DNA of 64,000 nucleotides from Brevibacillus dissolubilis (GCF_006170445.1 NZ_VCNA01000002.1:620001-684000), one strand, 5' to 3'; shown: positions 32,653 through 40,723, counted from the first letter of the stretch. Numbers and translations: made by a program. The notes: generated from the letters alone by a model not told the origin.

Positions 32653-33684
32653 TTATTTCACCACGGTAGTCAGGATGTGCTCCACCGCTTCCACTGTACG
32701 GCGGATATCCGCTTCCCCGATGTGACGATGGGTCACGAAGCGCACCAGATAGTCGTCAAATCGGACAGCGCGGATGCCACGCTCCTCTAATTTTGCCAAA
32801 AAGTCGACCGCTGCAATCCCAGTCTTCGCGGTATCCATCAACACGATATTGGTCTCAACCGGCATCACCTCAAGGGAAAGAGCTTGCAGTCCTGCCGCGA
32901 GCAGCTTCGCGTGTGCATGGTCTTCTGCCAGTCGGTCCACCATCTCAATCAAGGCAAGGATTCCCGGCGCAGCGATAAAACCGGCCTGACGCATCCCGCC
33001 ACCCAGCTTTTTACGCCACCAACGCGCATTTTCAATAAAATCGCGGGAACCCGCAAGGATCGAGCCAACCGGGGCGCTAAGGCCTTTGGACAGGCAGATC
33101 TGTACTGTATCGGTATATTGCGTAAAAGCAGTCACATCCACACCAAGCGCAACCGCTGCATTGAACAGACGAGCCCCATCCACATGCACAGGAACCCCAC
33201 GGGAATACGCCACATCGTAAACATCTTTCATCTGCTCAGGCGTTACTACTGCTCCACCTGCGCGGTTGTGCGTATTTTCGAGACACACCAGACCGGTACG
33301 CGGTGCATGGATGTCTTTGGCACGAATCGCCTTGGCGACCTGTTGACCCGTCAGAGCACCGCGAACCCCTTGGAGCGTTCTCGTCTGTACACCCGCAAGC
33401 GCCGCAACGGCTCCTCCTTCGTAATAGAAAATGTGGGAATCCTCTTCCAAAATGATCTCTTCCCCGTTTTGACAATGAGACAGTACCGCGATCTGGTTGC
33501 CCTGGGTACCGCTGGTGACAAGCAACGCCGCTTCTTTGCCCAACAACTCGGCTGCCACTTGTTCTAAGCGGTTCACCGTTGGGTCTTCACCATACACATC
33601 ATCGCCCACTTCGGCATTGGTCATCGCCTGAATCATTGCTTCTGTCGGTTTGGTTACGGTGTCACTTCGCAAATCAATTGTCAT
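32653..33684 (-). CDS. ltaE: Low-specificity L-threonine aldolase
   Basis: This is a PLP fold-type I enzyme that cleaves threonine to glycine and acetaldehyde. The N-terminus IDLRSDTVTKPTEAM and GDDVYGEDPTVN are diagnostic. The histidine region EEDSHIFYYEGG, the aspartate in VHVDGARLFNAA, and the PLP lysine in CLSKGLSAPVGS (near residue 205) all match. Length (343) is normal. The ATG at 33684 follows GGAG by eight bases. It is a single gene, convergent with the small acidic-protein gene. Confidence 0.93.
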   Translation of the reverse strand: MTIDLRSDTVTKPTEAMIQAMTNAEVGDDVYGEDPTVNRLEQVAAELLGKEAALLVTSGTQGNQIAVLSHCQNGEEIILEEDSHIFYYEGGAVAALAGVQTRTLQGVRGALTGQQVAKAIRAKDIHAPRTGLVCLENTHNRAGGAVVTPEQMKDVYDVAYSRGVPVHVDGARLFNAAVALGVDVTAFTQYTDTVQICLSKGLSAPVGSILAGSRDFIENARWWRKKLGGGMRQAGFIAAPGILALIEMVDRLAEDHAHAKLLAAGLQALSLEVMPVETNIVLMDTAKTGIAAVDFLAKLEERGIRAVRFDDYLVRFVTHRHIGEADIRRTVEAVEHILTTVVK

Positions 33685-33941
33685 GAGGTACACTCCTTTT
33701 TTCTCTATCGGTAAGCCTTCAATTAAGCATTCGCTCTCTCATCAGGCATCATTTCTGCCAATCATTTCATCAATACAACAAAGGATCTATCAACTGAATT
33801 GCCAAGCTCATCTGACAACTCACCCGTTTTCCTATCATAGCAGATTTTTTCGCACTTGCGCGAGTGGCTCTGATTGCCAACTGCTTTTCAACTCTGGTAT
33901 AGTGGGAATAACCTTTTTACACAGTAAAGGAGAATAAGACG

Positions 33942-34244
33942 ATGAAATGCAAAATCACCCGCAACGCTGCTAAAAAATTAAGCGAAATCTTGGCCCAAGA
34001 AGAAGATAAAGATCTGAAACTTCGCGTCTACGTAACCCACAGCCACGGCAGCCATGCTCACTACGGCCTTGCTCTGGACAAACCAACCGACAATGACGAA
34101 GTAGTTTCTACCGATAAAGAAATCGACGTTGTTCTCGCAAAAGACAACGAGTTCCTCGACGGCGTTGTAGTTGATTATCTGTACGTTCCAGAAGAAGGCT
34201 TTGTCATCACCAACCCTTCTAAAGGTAACCACGGCGATCACTAA
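33942..34244 (+). CDS. A-type Fe-S carrier-like protein (HesB/IscA fold), histidine-rich
   Basis: This is a 100-residue protein with the HesB/IscA layout: MKCKITRNAAKKLSEIL start, YGLALDKPTDNDEV, VDYLYVPEEGFVITNP. The three conserved cysteines are missing. The usual G-C-S-G loop is replaced by THSHGSHAHYG, and the C-terminal CGCG by GNHGDH. The only cysteine is residue 3. It might bind metal through histidines rather than carry Fe-S clusters (inference). AAGGAG lies about ten bases upstream and a strong terminator follows. Monocistronic. Confidence 0.82.
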   Translation: MKCKITRNAAKKLSEILAQEEDKDLKLRVYVTHSHGSHAHYGLALDKPTDNDEVVSTDKEIDVVLAKDNEFLDGVVVDYLYVPEEGFVITNPSKGNHGDH

Positions 34245-34267
34245 GAGTAAGTACATAACCATCTACG

Positions 34268-34308
34268 AAAAAAGCGTGGAGCGCCTGCTGGCATTCCACG
34301 CTTTTTTT
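34268..34308 (+). terminator. Terminator of the HesB-like gene
   Basis: The arms AAAAAAGCGTGGA and TCCACGCTTTTTT are perfect around a 14-base loop. Confidence 0.9.
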
Positions 34309-34340
34309 ATCTGTTACAATCCTAGGCGCTTTCCTTGGTC

Positions 34341-34424
34341 TCGTTTACGCTTCGATCCGTCTATGCTTCGACCTCGTATACGCTTTGACCTCGTTTATGC
34401 CTCGATCTCGTTTACAGCTCGATC
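34341..34424. repeat. Five degenerate 17-bp tandem repeats at the helD 3' end
   Basis: Units resembling TCGTTTACGCTTCGATC begin at 34341, 34358 (16 bases), 34374, 34391 and 34408. The last unit encodes the final residues of HelD (QEIEL region) and the others lie downstream of its stop. Confidence 0.6.
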
Positions 34425-36655
34425 TCCTGCACGCTCTCCCCTGCCAACAATGGTGTATGCTCACCTGTCACATAGATAAAGAGCTTGTGAACAGGACGAG
34501 TCATAGCAACATAGAGCAGCTTCGCGTCCATCTCATTGATCGTATAGTTCTCTGCGTCAACATCAAGTAGGATCACGACGTCAAACTGTAATCCCTTCGT
34601 CAAGTATGCTGGCATAACCGTGACTCCACCCGGATATTCCGTGTCCTTGACGCCGAGCAAGGCGAGGTCTTGGAGTTTGTCTTTCAGAGATTTGTGGATT
34701 TTCTTGCTTTGCTCAATGGTTTTAGTCACGATGGCGATGGAGGAAAGCTTCTGGCTCAGTTCTTCCACGCGTCTGACCACGTCAGCAAGCATCTCAGCAC
34801 GACTTGTGCATGTGAACAGTTTCGGCTCCTCGCCATGGCGGACTACAGGTTTGGCAAACGTGAGACCTTCGATGTCAGTCTCCGCCTGTGCCCTCTCTAG
34901 CATTCGGTTGGACCAACGCATGATCTCAATGGTGGAACGATAGCTCTGCTCCAATGTATAGAAATCAACCCGCTGCCGCTTAAATACTCCCTCAATGATC
35001 TCTTCCCATGTATGCAGACCGCGATACGCATGGATTCCTTGTGCAATATCGCCCACAATCGTTACTGAGTTGCTTTTGGTCACAAGTGACACCACAGCGA
35101 TCTCCATCACGCTCAAGTCCTGGGCTTCGTCCACGATGGTATGGTCAAACTGATCGGTCTCGATCCCGATGATCAGATTTTTCAAGTAGATCAATGCTGC
35201 CAAGTCCTCGACTTCCAGACGCTCCTGCTCATAGATCTCGGTGGACGAGGTGACTGTGTCAGCTACCACCTGATCTGCTACCTCAGCAGGAGTCAATTTG
35301 CGGAGCAACTCCTGATTGGTGACGATCTCACGGTACGTCGTGAACACTTCCATGGTCGGCCATTTTTCCAGATATCTGTCGAGTACCTGTTCGATCTGCT
35401 TTTCAAACTTGATCAGTCCGTTTTTATCCAGATCGATCTTGTTCTCGCGCAAATGCGTGTAGAACTGCTTGGTCATGACCTGCTTCAAATGCTTGCGCAA
35501 AGCATCCAACCGCTTTTGGAATGGAAGATGGGCAAACTCTTCGAGAAACAGCTGCTTGATCTCGGCACCCTTGATCTCAAATACATGCTCTGTTTTCTTA
35601 TAGATGAAACGGAGTGATTTGTACTGGATCAGTTCTTCTAACAGATAGCGGGTGTACGCTTCCAACGTATCGCGGAAGGCGCGCGAACCTTTAAAATGCA
35701 TGCGATTCCACGCGATCTCTTTTTCGCGGTCCTGATTGGATTTGTTTTCAAAGAACAGGTGCAATGGCTTACTCGGGTCAAGAATCCGCCAGCCTTTAGG
35801 CAGTTCGGACTTGATCTGTTTGGCCGCCCACTCGGTAAAAGTGGATTGCTGTACATCGTCTACACCCAGTTCTGGCAGTACGTCTGATATGTAATTCAGA
35901 AACAGTTTATTCGGGGCAAACACCATAAACCGCTTGGAAGCAATCTGTTGATAGTTGTAGATCAAATAGGAGAGACGATGCAAAGCGATCGTCGTCTTAC
36001 CACTGCCCGCTACCCCCTGCACAACGACGGCACGATCTTTGTCAGCGCGGATGATTTCGTTTTGCTCACTTTGGATGGTGGCGACGATATCCTTGAGTCG
36101 GCTGTCATTGGTTTCATTGAGGCTTGATGCGAGGAATTCATCGATAAAGCCCTCATCGAGAAACTCGTCTGGGTCGCCCATCTCACGGTTAATCGTTTCT
36201 TTGAGCGCACCGTCGTAGATGCCTTTGATCTCGCCGTCCTCAATGGCGAAGTTGCGCTTTAATCTGACCTCTCCGCGCACAATGCCTTGGGGAGTACGGT
36301 AAAAAGCATCTTTGCTCTCACCGGTGTAGTAAAGACCTGCAATCGGCGCACGCCAGTCGATCACAACAGCGTCAATGGTGTCGCTGTCGACCACACCGCG
36401 CTTTCCGATGTAGACACTGTCTAACTCATATGTCTCATCTTTTAAAAAGTCGATTCGGCCAAAATACGGCTTCTGACGAGAACCCTCCAGATGAAACAGG
36501 TCTCTGGCTTTGGTCGCATTCACCATCTGTTTTACCGTATCATCGGTGGCTTCCTGCAGATCTGCCCGCAATTGGGTGATTTCCTTATCAATAATCTGCA
36601 TGGTTTTGTCTAATCGCTGTTGTTCTTCCTCAAACGCCGCATGACGAATGGTCAC
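34412..36655 (-). CDS. helD: RNA polymerase recycling motor HelD (UvrD-like helicase)
   Basis: This is a 747-residue superfamily 1 ATPase that removes and recycles stalled RNA polymerase. An N-terminal coiled coil (residues 5-60, inserted in the secondary channel in known HelD) is followed by the HelD-specific IDWRAPIAGLYY block and Walker A QGVAGSGKTT (about 212-222). Further on are DEAQDLS (motif II), EQSYRSTIEIMRW, and the motif V/VI end AYLTKGLQFD and LLYVAMTRPVHKL. GTG start behind AGGAGGGG. Stand-alone gene. Confidence 0.93.
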   Translation of the reverse strand: MTIRHAAFEEEQQRLDKTMQIIDKEITQLRADLQEATDDTVKQMVNATKARDLFHLEGSRQKPYFGRIDFLKDETYELDSVYIGKRGVVDSDTIDAVVIDWRAPIAGLYYTGESKDAFYRTPQGIVRGEVRLKRNFAIEDGEIKGIYDGALKETINREMGDPDEFLDEGFIDEFLASSLNETNDSRLKDIVATIQSEQNEIIRADKDRAVVVQGVAGSGKTTIALHRLSYLIYNYQQIASKRFMVFAPNKLFLNYISDVLPELGVDDVQQSTFTEWAAKQIKSELPKGWRILDPSKPLHLFFENKSNQDREKEIAWNRMHFKGSRAFRDTLEAYTRYLLEELIQYKSLRFIYKKTEHVFEIKGAEIKQLFLEEFAHLPFQKRLDALRKHLKQVMTKQFYTHLRENKIDLDKNGLIKFEKQIEQVLDRYLEKWPTMEVFTTYREIVTNQELLRKLTPAEVADQVVADTVTSSTEIYEQERLEVEDLAALIYLKNLIIGIETDQFDHTIVDEAQDLSVMEIAVVSLVTKSNSVTIVGDIAQGIHAYRGLHTWEEIIEGVFKRQRVDFYTLEQSYRSTIEIMRWSNRMLERAQAETDIEGLTFAKPVVRHGEEPKLFTCTSRAEMLADVVRRVEELSQKLSSIAIVTKTIEQSKKIHKSLKDKLQDLALLGVKDTEYPGGVTVMPAYLTKGLQFDVVILLDVDAENYTINEMDAKLLYVAMTRPVHKLFIYVTGEHTPLLAGESVQEIEL

Positions 36656-36748
36656 GATTCACCCCTCCTAATGACGGCAATCCATCTTGTAGTCAGTCTT
36701 ACTATGTTACCAGATGAGGGAGGATAAGCCAAGAGAATGCGGGAGTTA

Positions 36749-37303
36749 TCAGCATGGATCAATGAACAGCCCCATCAAGACCGCATCATAAAAGACACCG
36801 TCGATCACCATGTCGCGGGTTAATACCCCTTCCCGCTGAAACCCGAACCGTTCGTAAATCGCGATCCCCCGCACATTATCCGGTCGCACACGAAGATTAA
36901 TTTTGCGGATCAGTCCGGAGGCTTTGGCCCACTCAATCATTTGCTCCATCAAAATAGGGCCGATTCTGTGCCCCCAGTATTCTTTTAACACGCTGACACC
37001 GAATTCACCCACATGTGCGGTACGTGGACGATGCCCTCCGCGAAAAGTCAAATTCGCAACAATCTGACCATCCACAAGAGCCATCAGAGAAAGATGATTA
37101 CGCACCGTACTCATGGCCGCGATGGAATCCCTGACATCCTCAGGCGTGTCGGTCAGCTCCCCCACTCCAAAAGACAGATAGTCACTCTCTCCCGAAATCA
37201 TATGAAGATATCGCAAATATTCAGCACCATCGGCCGGGACTGCTGGACGAATCAAACAAGTCCTGCCATCTTTGAGTCGGATGATCTTATGTATCTTGTC
37301 CAT
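36749..37303 (-). CDS. GNAT family N-acetyltransferase
   Basis: This is a 184-residue GNAT acetyltransferase with an N-terminal strand pair (RLKDGRTCLIRPAVPADG), the acetyl-CoA pocket FGVSVLKEYWGHRIGPIL (variant of R/Q-x-x-G-x-G/A) and the C-terminal NVRGIAIYERFGFQREG. The substrate is unknown, and RimJ/RimL or YhhY-like proteins are the nearest in style. AGGGAG lies eight bases before the ATG. It ends the same-strand group crcB-GNAT. Confidence 0.82.
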   Translation of the reverse strand: MDKIHKIIRLKDGRTCLIRPAVPADGAEYLRYLHMISGESDYLSFGVGELTDTPEDVRDSIAAMSTVRNHLSLMALVDGQIVANLTFRGGHRPRTAHVGEFGVSVLKEYWGHRIGPILMEQMIEWAKASGLIRKINLRVRPDNVRGIAIYERFGFQREGVLTRDMVIDGVFYDAVLMGLFIDPC

Positions 37304-37323
37304 CGGCTACACTCCCTATTGAA

Positions 37324-37689
37324 TTATAGAACCTGACGTCCCGCTAAAACGCCTGCATAGGCCGCAAGCAGGCCGACGATGACGCTTCCTGTGGCATACA
37401 GGATTGCTTTTAACACGTTGCCTTGCATGGTCATAGTTACCACTTCGAGTGAAAACGTAGAAAAGGTAGTGAATCCGCCCATCATACCCGTGGTCAACAG
37501 GATGTACAGTTCAGGTGATATCCCTGCCTTTTCCTTACCCCATACGAAGAAAAAACCGATCAAAAACGAGCCAAGTACATTGGCGAGCCATGTGCCGTAC
37601 GGCCAAGACGGTACATTCAAAGTCAAGCCCAGTGCGTAGCGTAAGAGTGAGCCTGCTGCACCTCCCACAGCTACCATCATCCAGTTCAT
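37324..37689 (-). CDS. crcB: Fluoride efflux channel CrcB (Fluc)
   Basis: This is a 121-residue four-span membrane protein that exports fluoride. Conserved features are the GGAAGSLLRYALG start, TWLANVLGSFLIGF with the pore asparagine and TTGMMGGFTTFSTFSLE with the phenylalanine ladder. Only one crcB copy is present here, whereas many Bacilli use two for a heterodimer. No fluoride riboswitch is visible upstream. AGGGAGG precedes the ATG. Confidence 0.93.
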   Translation of the reverse strand: MNWMMVAVGGAAGSLLRYALGLTLNVPSWPYGTWLANVLGSFLIGFFFVWGKEKAGISPELYILLTTGMMGGFTTFSTFSLEVVTMTMQGNVLKAILYATGSVIVGLLAAYAGVLAGRQVL

Positions 37690-37716
37690 CAGACAGCCTC
37701 CCTTTTTCCAATCAAA

Positions 37717-37752
37717 AAGGCAGAGAGATCGTGAACATCGACCTTCTGCCTT
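37717..37752 (-). terminator. Terminator after the DUF896 gene
   Basis: The arms AAGGCAGA and TCTGCCTT are perfect, and the minus-strand exit runs into TTTTTGATT. It separates DUF896 from crcB. Confidence 0.75.
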
Positions 37753-37770
37753 CTATGATGTCTGAAACTA

Positions 37771-37965
37771 TTAGTGCTTCGGCTTGTTGTCTTCTTCGTC
37801 TACAAACTTGATATTATCCAAGTTGGCTCTGAGAGAAGTCTTCACAGCGTCGATATATTTTTGGCGGAGTGCCTGTTGTTCTTCCTTTTCACTGGCGGTT
37901 AAACCAGATTCTTTGGCTTTCTTGGCCAATTCGTTGATTCGTTTGATTTCAGCATCTGTTACCAT
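37771..37965 (-). CDS. DUF896 (YnzC/UPF0291) family protein
   Basis: This is a 64-residue helical-hairpin protein matching YnzC: EIKRINELAKKAKESGLTASE, then QALRQKYIDAVKTSLR and a charged end. In B. subtilis ynzC is in the SOS-induced yneA-yneB-ynzC operon. Here it follows yneA on the same strand with a 70-base gap, so SOS control is plausible. Two adjacent ATGs (37968, 37965) follow GGGGG, and the second is better spaced. Confidence 0.88.
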   Translation of the reverse strand: MVTDAEIKRINELAKKAKESGLTASEKEEQQALRQKYIDAVKTSLRANLDNIKFVDEEDNKPKH

Positions 37966-38038
37966 CATGGTTCCCCCTGTCTTGCGGTGTTCAATCATTG
38001 TAGCATAGATTGGGGTTAGGGGAAATGGAAATGGGCCG

Positions 38039-38338
38039 TTATGATTCTACGGGGATGCGCAGATTCTTCCCTGGATAGATGAGGGCTCCGCTCAGTTCAT
38101 TATGCTCCATGATGGCATCGGCCAGTTCTGACACACTCATCCCTGCTTTTTCGTGATAACGGCTGGCCAAATGCCAGATCGTATCGCCTCTCTGTACGGT
38201 TACTTCATGGTAGGAGAGTGCCTGCTCTGCCTTGGCCTCACCTGTGGCAAACAAGGAAATCACCCCTATATAAACCAACGCCATCACCAATACCAACAAC
38301 AGAGCTTGACCGCGTGTCATACCTAAACGAATCATCAT
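38039..38338 (-). CDS. yneA: SOS cell-division suppressor YneA (LysM protein)
   Basis: This is a 99-residue protein with an N-terminal membrane span (about residues 8-28) and one LysM domain (VTVQRGDTIWHLASRY to LIYPGKNLRIP). It is divergent from lexA with three LexA boxes between them. In B. subtilis YneA is made during the SOS response and blocks septation from outside the membrane. AGGTG lies just upstream of the ATG pair. Confidence 0.88.
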   Translation of the reverse strand: MMIRLGMTRGQALLLVLVMALVYIGVISLFATGEAKAEQALSYHEVTVQRGDTIWHLASRYHEKAGMSVSELADAIMEHNELSGALIYPGKNLRIPVES

Positions 38339-38350
38339 ACAGCACCTCTC

Positions 38351-38364
38351 CAAACGTTTGTTCT
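38351..38364. promoter_or_regulatory. LexA (SOS/Cheo) box 1, yneA side
   Basis: CAAACGTTTGTTCT fits the Gram-positive SOS consensus CGAAC-N4-GTTCG in the arms AAC and GTT, with outer mismatches. It lies 13 bases from the yneA start. Confidence 0.6.
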
Positions 38365-38387
38365 CATCTCTTTTTTCTATCTTAATA

Positions 38388-38401
38388 CGAACAAATGTTC
38401 A
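38388..38401. promoter_or_regulatory. LexA (SOS/Cheo) box 2
   Basis: CGAACAAATGTTCA differs from CGAAC-N4-GTTCG at one position. It is central in the divergent yneA/lexA promoter region. Confidence 0.82.
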
Positions 38402-38416
38402 AGTCAAGCCCAACCA

Positions 38417-38430
38417 CGAACTAATGTTTG
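38417..38430. promoter_or_regulatory. LexA (SOS/Cheo) box 3, lexA side
   Basis: CGAACTAATGTTTG differs from the consensus at one position and overlaps the -35 of the lexA promoter. Confidence 0.8.
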
Positions 38431-38456
38431 TCGAACGCAAATTCCCATGCTATAAT
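38428..38456 (+). promoter_or_regulatory. Sigma-A promoter of lexA
   Basis: TTGTCG (38428-38433) and TATAAT (38451-38456) are separated by 17 bases. LexA box 3 overlaps the -35. Confidence 0.75.
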
Positions 38457-38494
38457 GGAGGAAATAATAGGTTCCGAGCAAATGAGGTGTCGAT

Positions 38495-39115
38495 ATGTCA
38501 AAACTATCAAATCGCCAGCAAGCTATCATTGATTTTATACGTAAAGAAGTAAAAGACAAAGGCTATCCGCCATCTGTACGCGAGATCGGAGAGGCGGTTG
38601 GACTTGCTTCCAGCTCCACTGTGCACGGACATCTGGCCCGCCTGGAGAAAAAGGGACTGATTCGACGCGACCCAACCAAACCACGCGCCATCGAACTGCT
38701 CGACGAAACCAGAATCCCAGAAGAACTGGAAGACCGCATCATACGCGTCCCTGTATTGGGGAAAGTAACTGCGGGTCTGCCGATTACGGCGATTGAATCG
38801 GTCGAAGAGTACTTCCCGCTACCTGAAAATATCGTCAGTTCCGACAATGTGTTCATGCTGCGTGTATCGGGTGAATCGATGATTGAAGCCGGTATTTTGG
38901 ACGGAGACTATGTGATCGTACGTCAGCAAAACGTCGCGAACAATGGCGATATCGTTGTTGCTATGACCGAAGAAGACGAGGCAACCGTCAAACGTTTCTT
39001 TAAAGAAAAGACTCATTTCCGTCTGCAGCCGGAAAATTCTCAGATGGAACCGATTATTCTAGATCATGTGATGATTCTGGGTAAAGTCATTGGTGTCTAT
39101 CGTCTGGTTCACTAG
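38495..39115 (+). CDS. lexA: Transcriptional repressor LexA
   Basis: This is the SOS repressor and self-cleaving serine peptidase, 206 residues. The winged helix is [21 protein letters not shown] (recognition part about 25-45). The autocleavage site is the Ala-Gly in [10 protein letters not shown], and the Ser/Lys dyad lies in SGESMIEAG (Ser about 127) and EATVKRF (Lys about 165). Divergent from yneA with shared LexA boxes, so autoregulated. Confidence 0.96.
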   Translation: MSKLSNRQQAIIDFIRKEVKDKGYPPSVREIGEAVGLASSSTVHGHLARLEKKGLIRRDPTKPRAIELLDETRIPEELEDRIIRVPVLGKVTAGLPITAIESVEEYFPLPENIVSSDNVFMLRVSGESMIEAGILDGDYVIVRQQNVANNGDIVVAMTEEDEATVKRFFKEKTHFRLQPENSQMEPIILDHVMILGKVIGVYRLVH

Positions 39116-39148
39116 AATAAGAGATTCATAGAATCATAGAACGCTCAG

Positions 39149-39180
39149 GAAGAAGCTCATCAGCAGCTTCTTCTTTTTTT
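39149..39180 (+). terminator. Terminator of lexA
   Basis: The arms GAAGAAGCT and AGCTTCTTC enclose 7 bases and are followed by a run of T. Confidence 0.88.
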
Positions 39181-39276
39181 GTCCCCCTTTTTGTTTACTT
39201 GAATCAAACCCTGACCTGTTAAGCTAGCCTGTTATTGAAAAGAATTTAAAATGATAAAAAAAATTACATAAAGTGG

Positions 39277-39304
39277 TTGACGCCCCATTTTAACTTGATA
39301 TAAT
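39277..39304 (+). promoter_or_regulatory. Promoter of the AhpD-like gene
   Basis: TTGACG and TATAAT are separated by 16 bases, giving a leader of about 100 bases before the gene at 39417. The 301-base gap 39116-39416 also holds the lexA terminator and a hairpin. Confidence 0.7.
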
Positions 39305-39344
39305 CATAGCAAATCGGTGGGGATAGTTGGATTTGCTGCCGATC

Positions 39345-39383
39345 AAAAAAAGAACGCCCCGATTCACGTAATCGAGACGTTCT
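39345..39383 (-). terminator. Hairpin in the AhpD-like leader, terminator-shaped on the minus strand
   Basis: The imperfect 14-base arms AGAACGCCCCGATT and AATCGAGACGTTCT surround CACGT. The minus-strand exit is seven T residues, but no minus-strand gene ends nearby. On the plus strand the hairpin sits in the 5' leader without a T tract. Confidence 0.55.
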
Positions 39384-39416
39384 GAAACCTAGTCACATAC
39401 ATTGGGAGGTCTTATC

Positions 39417-39773
39417 ATGAGTGAAGATGTGTTGTACAAGAAGTCCTATATCGGCAAGTTTTCGCAAGCGATCAAGGAAGCTCCTCAATTTGGACCTGCT
39501 TTCGTGACCTACGACCATGCCGTGTTTAAAGCTGGCAGCCTTGACTTGAAGACAAAAGAATTGATCGCGCTGGCTGTCGCCCATGTAACCGGATGCCCGT
39601 ATTGTATCGAGGTTCACGTGGAGCGCTTCAAGAAAATGGGCGGCAGCTACGAAGAACTGATGGAAGCCGTCTCCGTCGGTGCAGCAGTCACCGCAGGCGG
39701 GGTCATAGGCCACGCGATCAACTCTTACAACGCGTTCAAAAGCCAGGAAGCACCGGTTGACCCACTCAGATAA
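39417..39773 (+). CDS. Carboxymuconolactone decarboxylase/AhpD-like protein
   Basis: This is a 118-residue all-helical protein of the AhpD/CMD family. The redox CxxC motif appears as GCPYCIEVHVERF (histidine in the family-typical place), followed by an alanine/glycine-rich helix. Members reduce peroxidase partners or act as thiol-dependent peroxidases. GGGAGG lies seven bases before the ATG. It has its own strong promoter and a structured leader. Confidence 0.87.
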   Translation: MSEDVLYKKSYIGKFSQAIKEAPQFGPAFVTYDHAVFKAGSLDLKTKELIALAVAHVTGCPYCIEVHVERFKKMGGSYEELMEAVSVGAAVTAGGVIGHAINSYNAFKSQEAPVDPLR

Positions 39774-39814
39774 CCTGCTTTTATGTGACTACTGACAGTG
39801 GCCCCCTCCCCTCA

Positions 39815-40303
39815 CTACGCCACTGCGATAAAGAACCAAATGATCATAATGATCTGCAAGATAACCTTCACTACGGCGCTGCTTAAAAAAGCAACGAGCG
39901 TACCCAGCGCCACTTTTACAGCCTGATCGGCCGAGCGCTTTTGACCCCCCATCTCAATTGCCAGGACGATCAAAAACGGGAAGATCAGCATACCAAACGG
40001 CGGGAACAAGAACACCCCCAAAATGATACCGGCCATTGCCCCGATGGACGACCACTTGGACCCGCCGTACTTCTTCACGAAATACATATTGGTCAACAGA
40101 TCAGCTCCATACAGCAGGATACTGATGATCACCATTCCCCACCAAAAACTCCCCGGCAATCCCATTCCCGGTTCGGCCACGAGGAAATGGTACAGCAAAA
40201 ACCCTACCCACAACAAAATCGTGTCCGGTATCACCGGTAAAAAGATCCCCGCAATACTCAGCAGAAATGCGAGTACGATAACTCCCCATAAAATCATTTC
40301 CAT
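39815..40303 (-). CDS. DUF456 family membrane protein
   Basis: This is a 162-residue protein with four to five hydrophobic segments. It has the family features SIAGIFLPVIPDTILLW, LLTNMYFVKKYGGSKW and GVFLFPPFGMLIFPFL (glycine-rich spans). Function is unknown. The ATG at 40303 has AGGAGG at seven bases. The 420-base region upstream (40304-40723) holds a 246-bp imperfect palindrome and the glnA terminator, with no gene. Confidence 0.82.
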   Translation of the reverse strand: MEMILWGVIVLAFLLSIAGIFLPVIPDTILLWVGFLLYHFLVAEPGMGLPGSFWWGMVIISILLYGADLLTNMYFVKKYGGSKWSSIGAMAGIILGVFLFPPFGMLIFPFLIVLAIEMGGQKRSADQAVKVALGTLVAFLSSAVVKVILQIIMIIWFFIAVA

Positions 40304-40400
40304 TGTAAATCCTCCTACTAACATGCTTGTAATCATTATTGTTCGAAAGTCACATTGGATAATACGAAGCAAGTCTGGTTAGGTTTCATTCATCTTCGGC

Positions 40401-40646
40401 TGGTGGGAGAGCAGGCGGCTGGCAAGATGCAAGCCTCTTAGATTCCCCCTGCTCAGCGGAGAAAAAATCAAGGATGGCATGCATCTCTGATTCGGCTAAG
40501 GGGCAAACCCCATCGCTTGACTATGCTTCCCCGAGCCTTTTTGACCCGTCCCCTCCTTGATTTTTACGGAGCGGACAGTCTTTTCTTCTCACGAAGGGGA
40601 ATGTAGAAGGCGAGCAGATTGCCAGCCGCCAGCTCTCCCCTCACCA
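40401..40646. repeat. 246-bp imperfect palindromic element (MITE-like or structured RNA)
   Basis: The left end GGGAGAGCAGGCGGCTGGCAA (40407-40427, given in two parts: GGGAGAGC, GGCGGCTGGCAA) is mirrored at 40619-40639 with one mismatch. Similarity continues inward: TGC..GCCT..TA.ATTCCCC pairs with its mirror, and AAAAATCAAGGA (about 40462-40473) with TCCTTGATTTTT (40554-40565). The centre contains a GGGG-CAAA-CCCC hairpin. There is no coding capacity. Confidence 0.6.
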
Positions 40647-40654
40647 AAAAACAT

Positions 40655-40690
40655 ACAAAAAAACCGAGGTCAAAAATAACCCCGGTTTCT
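40655..40690 (-). terminator. Terminator of glnA
   Basis: The arms AAACCGAGGT and ACCCCGGTTT (one mismatch) enclose 8 bases. The minus-strand exit is TTTTTTTG. Confidence 0.85.
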
Positions 40691-40723
40691 TCCAAACAAT
40701 AACGTTTAAAGAGCTGTTTCCTA

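Noticed and set aside
34341-34424. CRISPR-like array
   Set aside because: Units are contiguous 17-mers without spacers and degenerate, and no cas genes are nearby.
37690-37770. Fluoride riboswitch upstream of crcB
   Set aside because: The only structure is a simple terminator hairpin of the preceding gene. The conserved fluoride aptamer pattern is not seen.
40373-40660. Riboswitch (c-di-AMP, c-di-GMP or T-box type) upstream of the DUF456 gene
   Set aside because: The region is highly structured, but I could not find the conserved core sequences of any of these classes. The mirror-symmetry layout fits an inverted-repeat element better.
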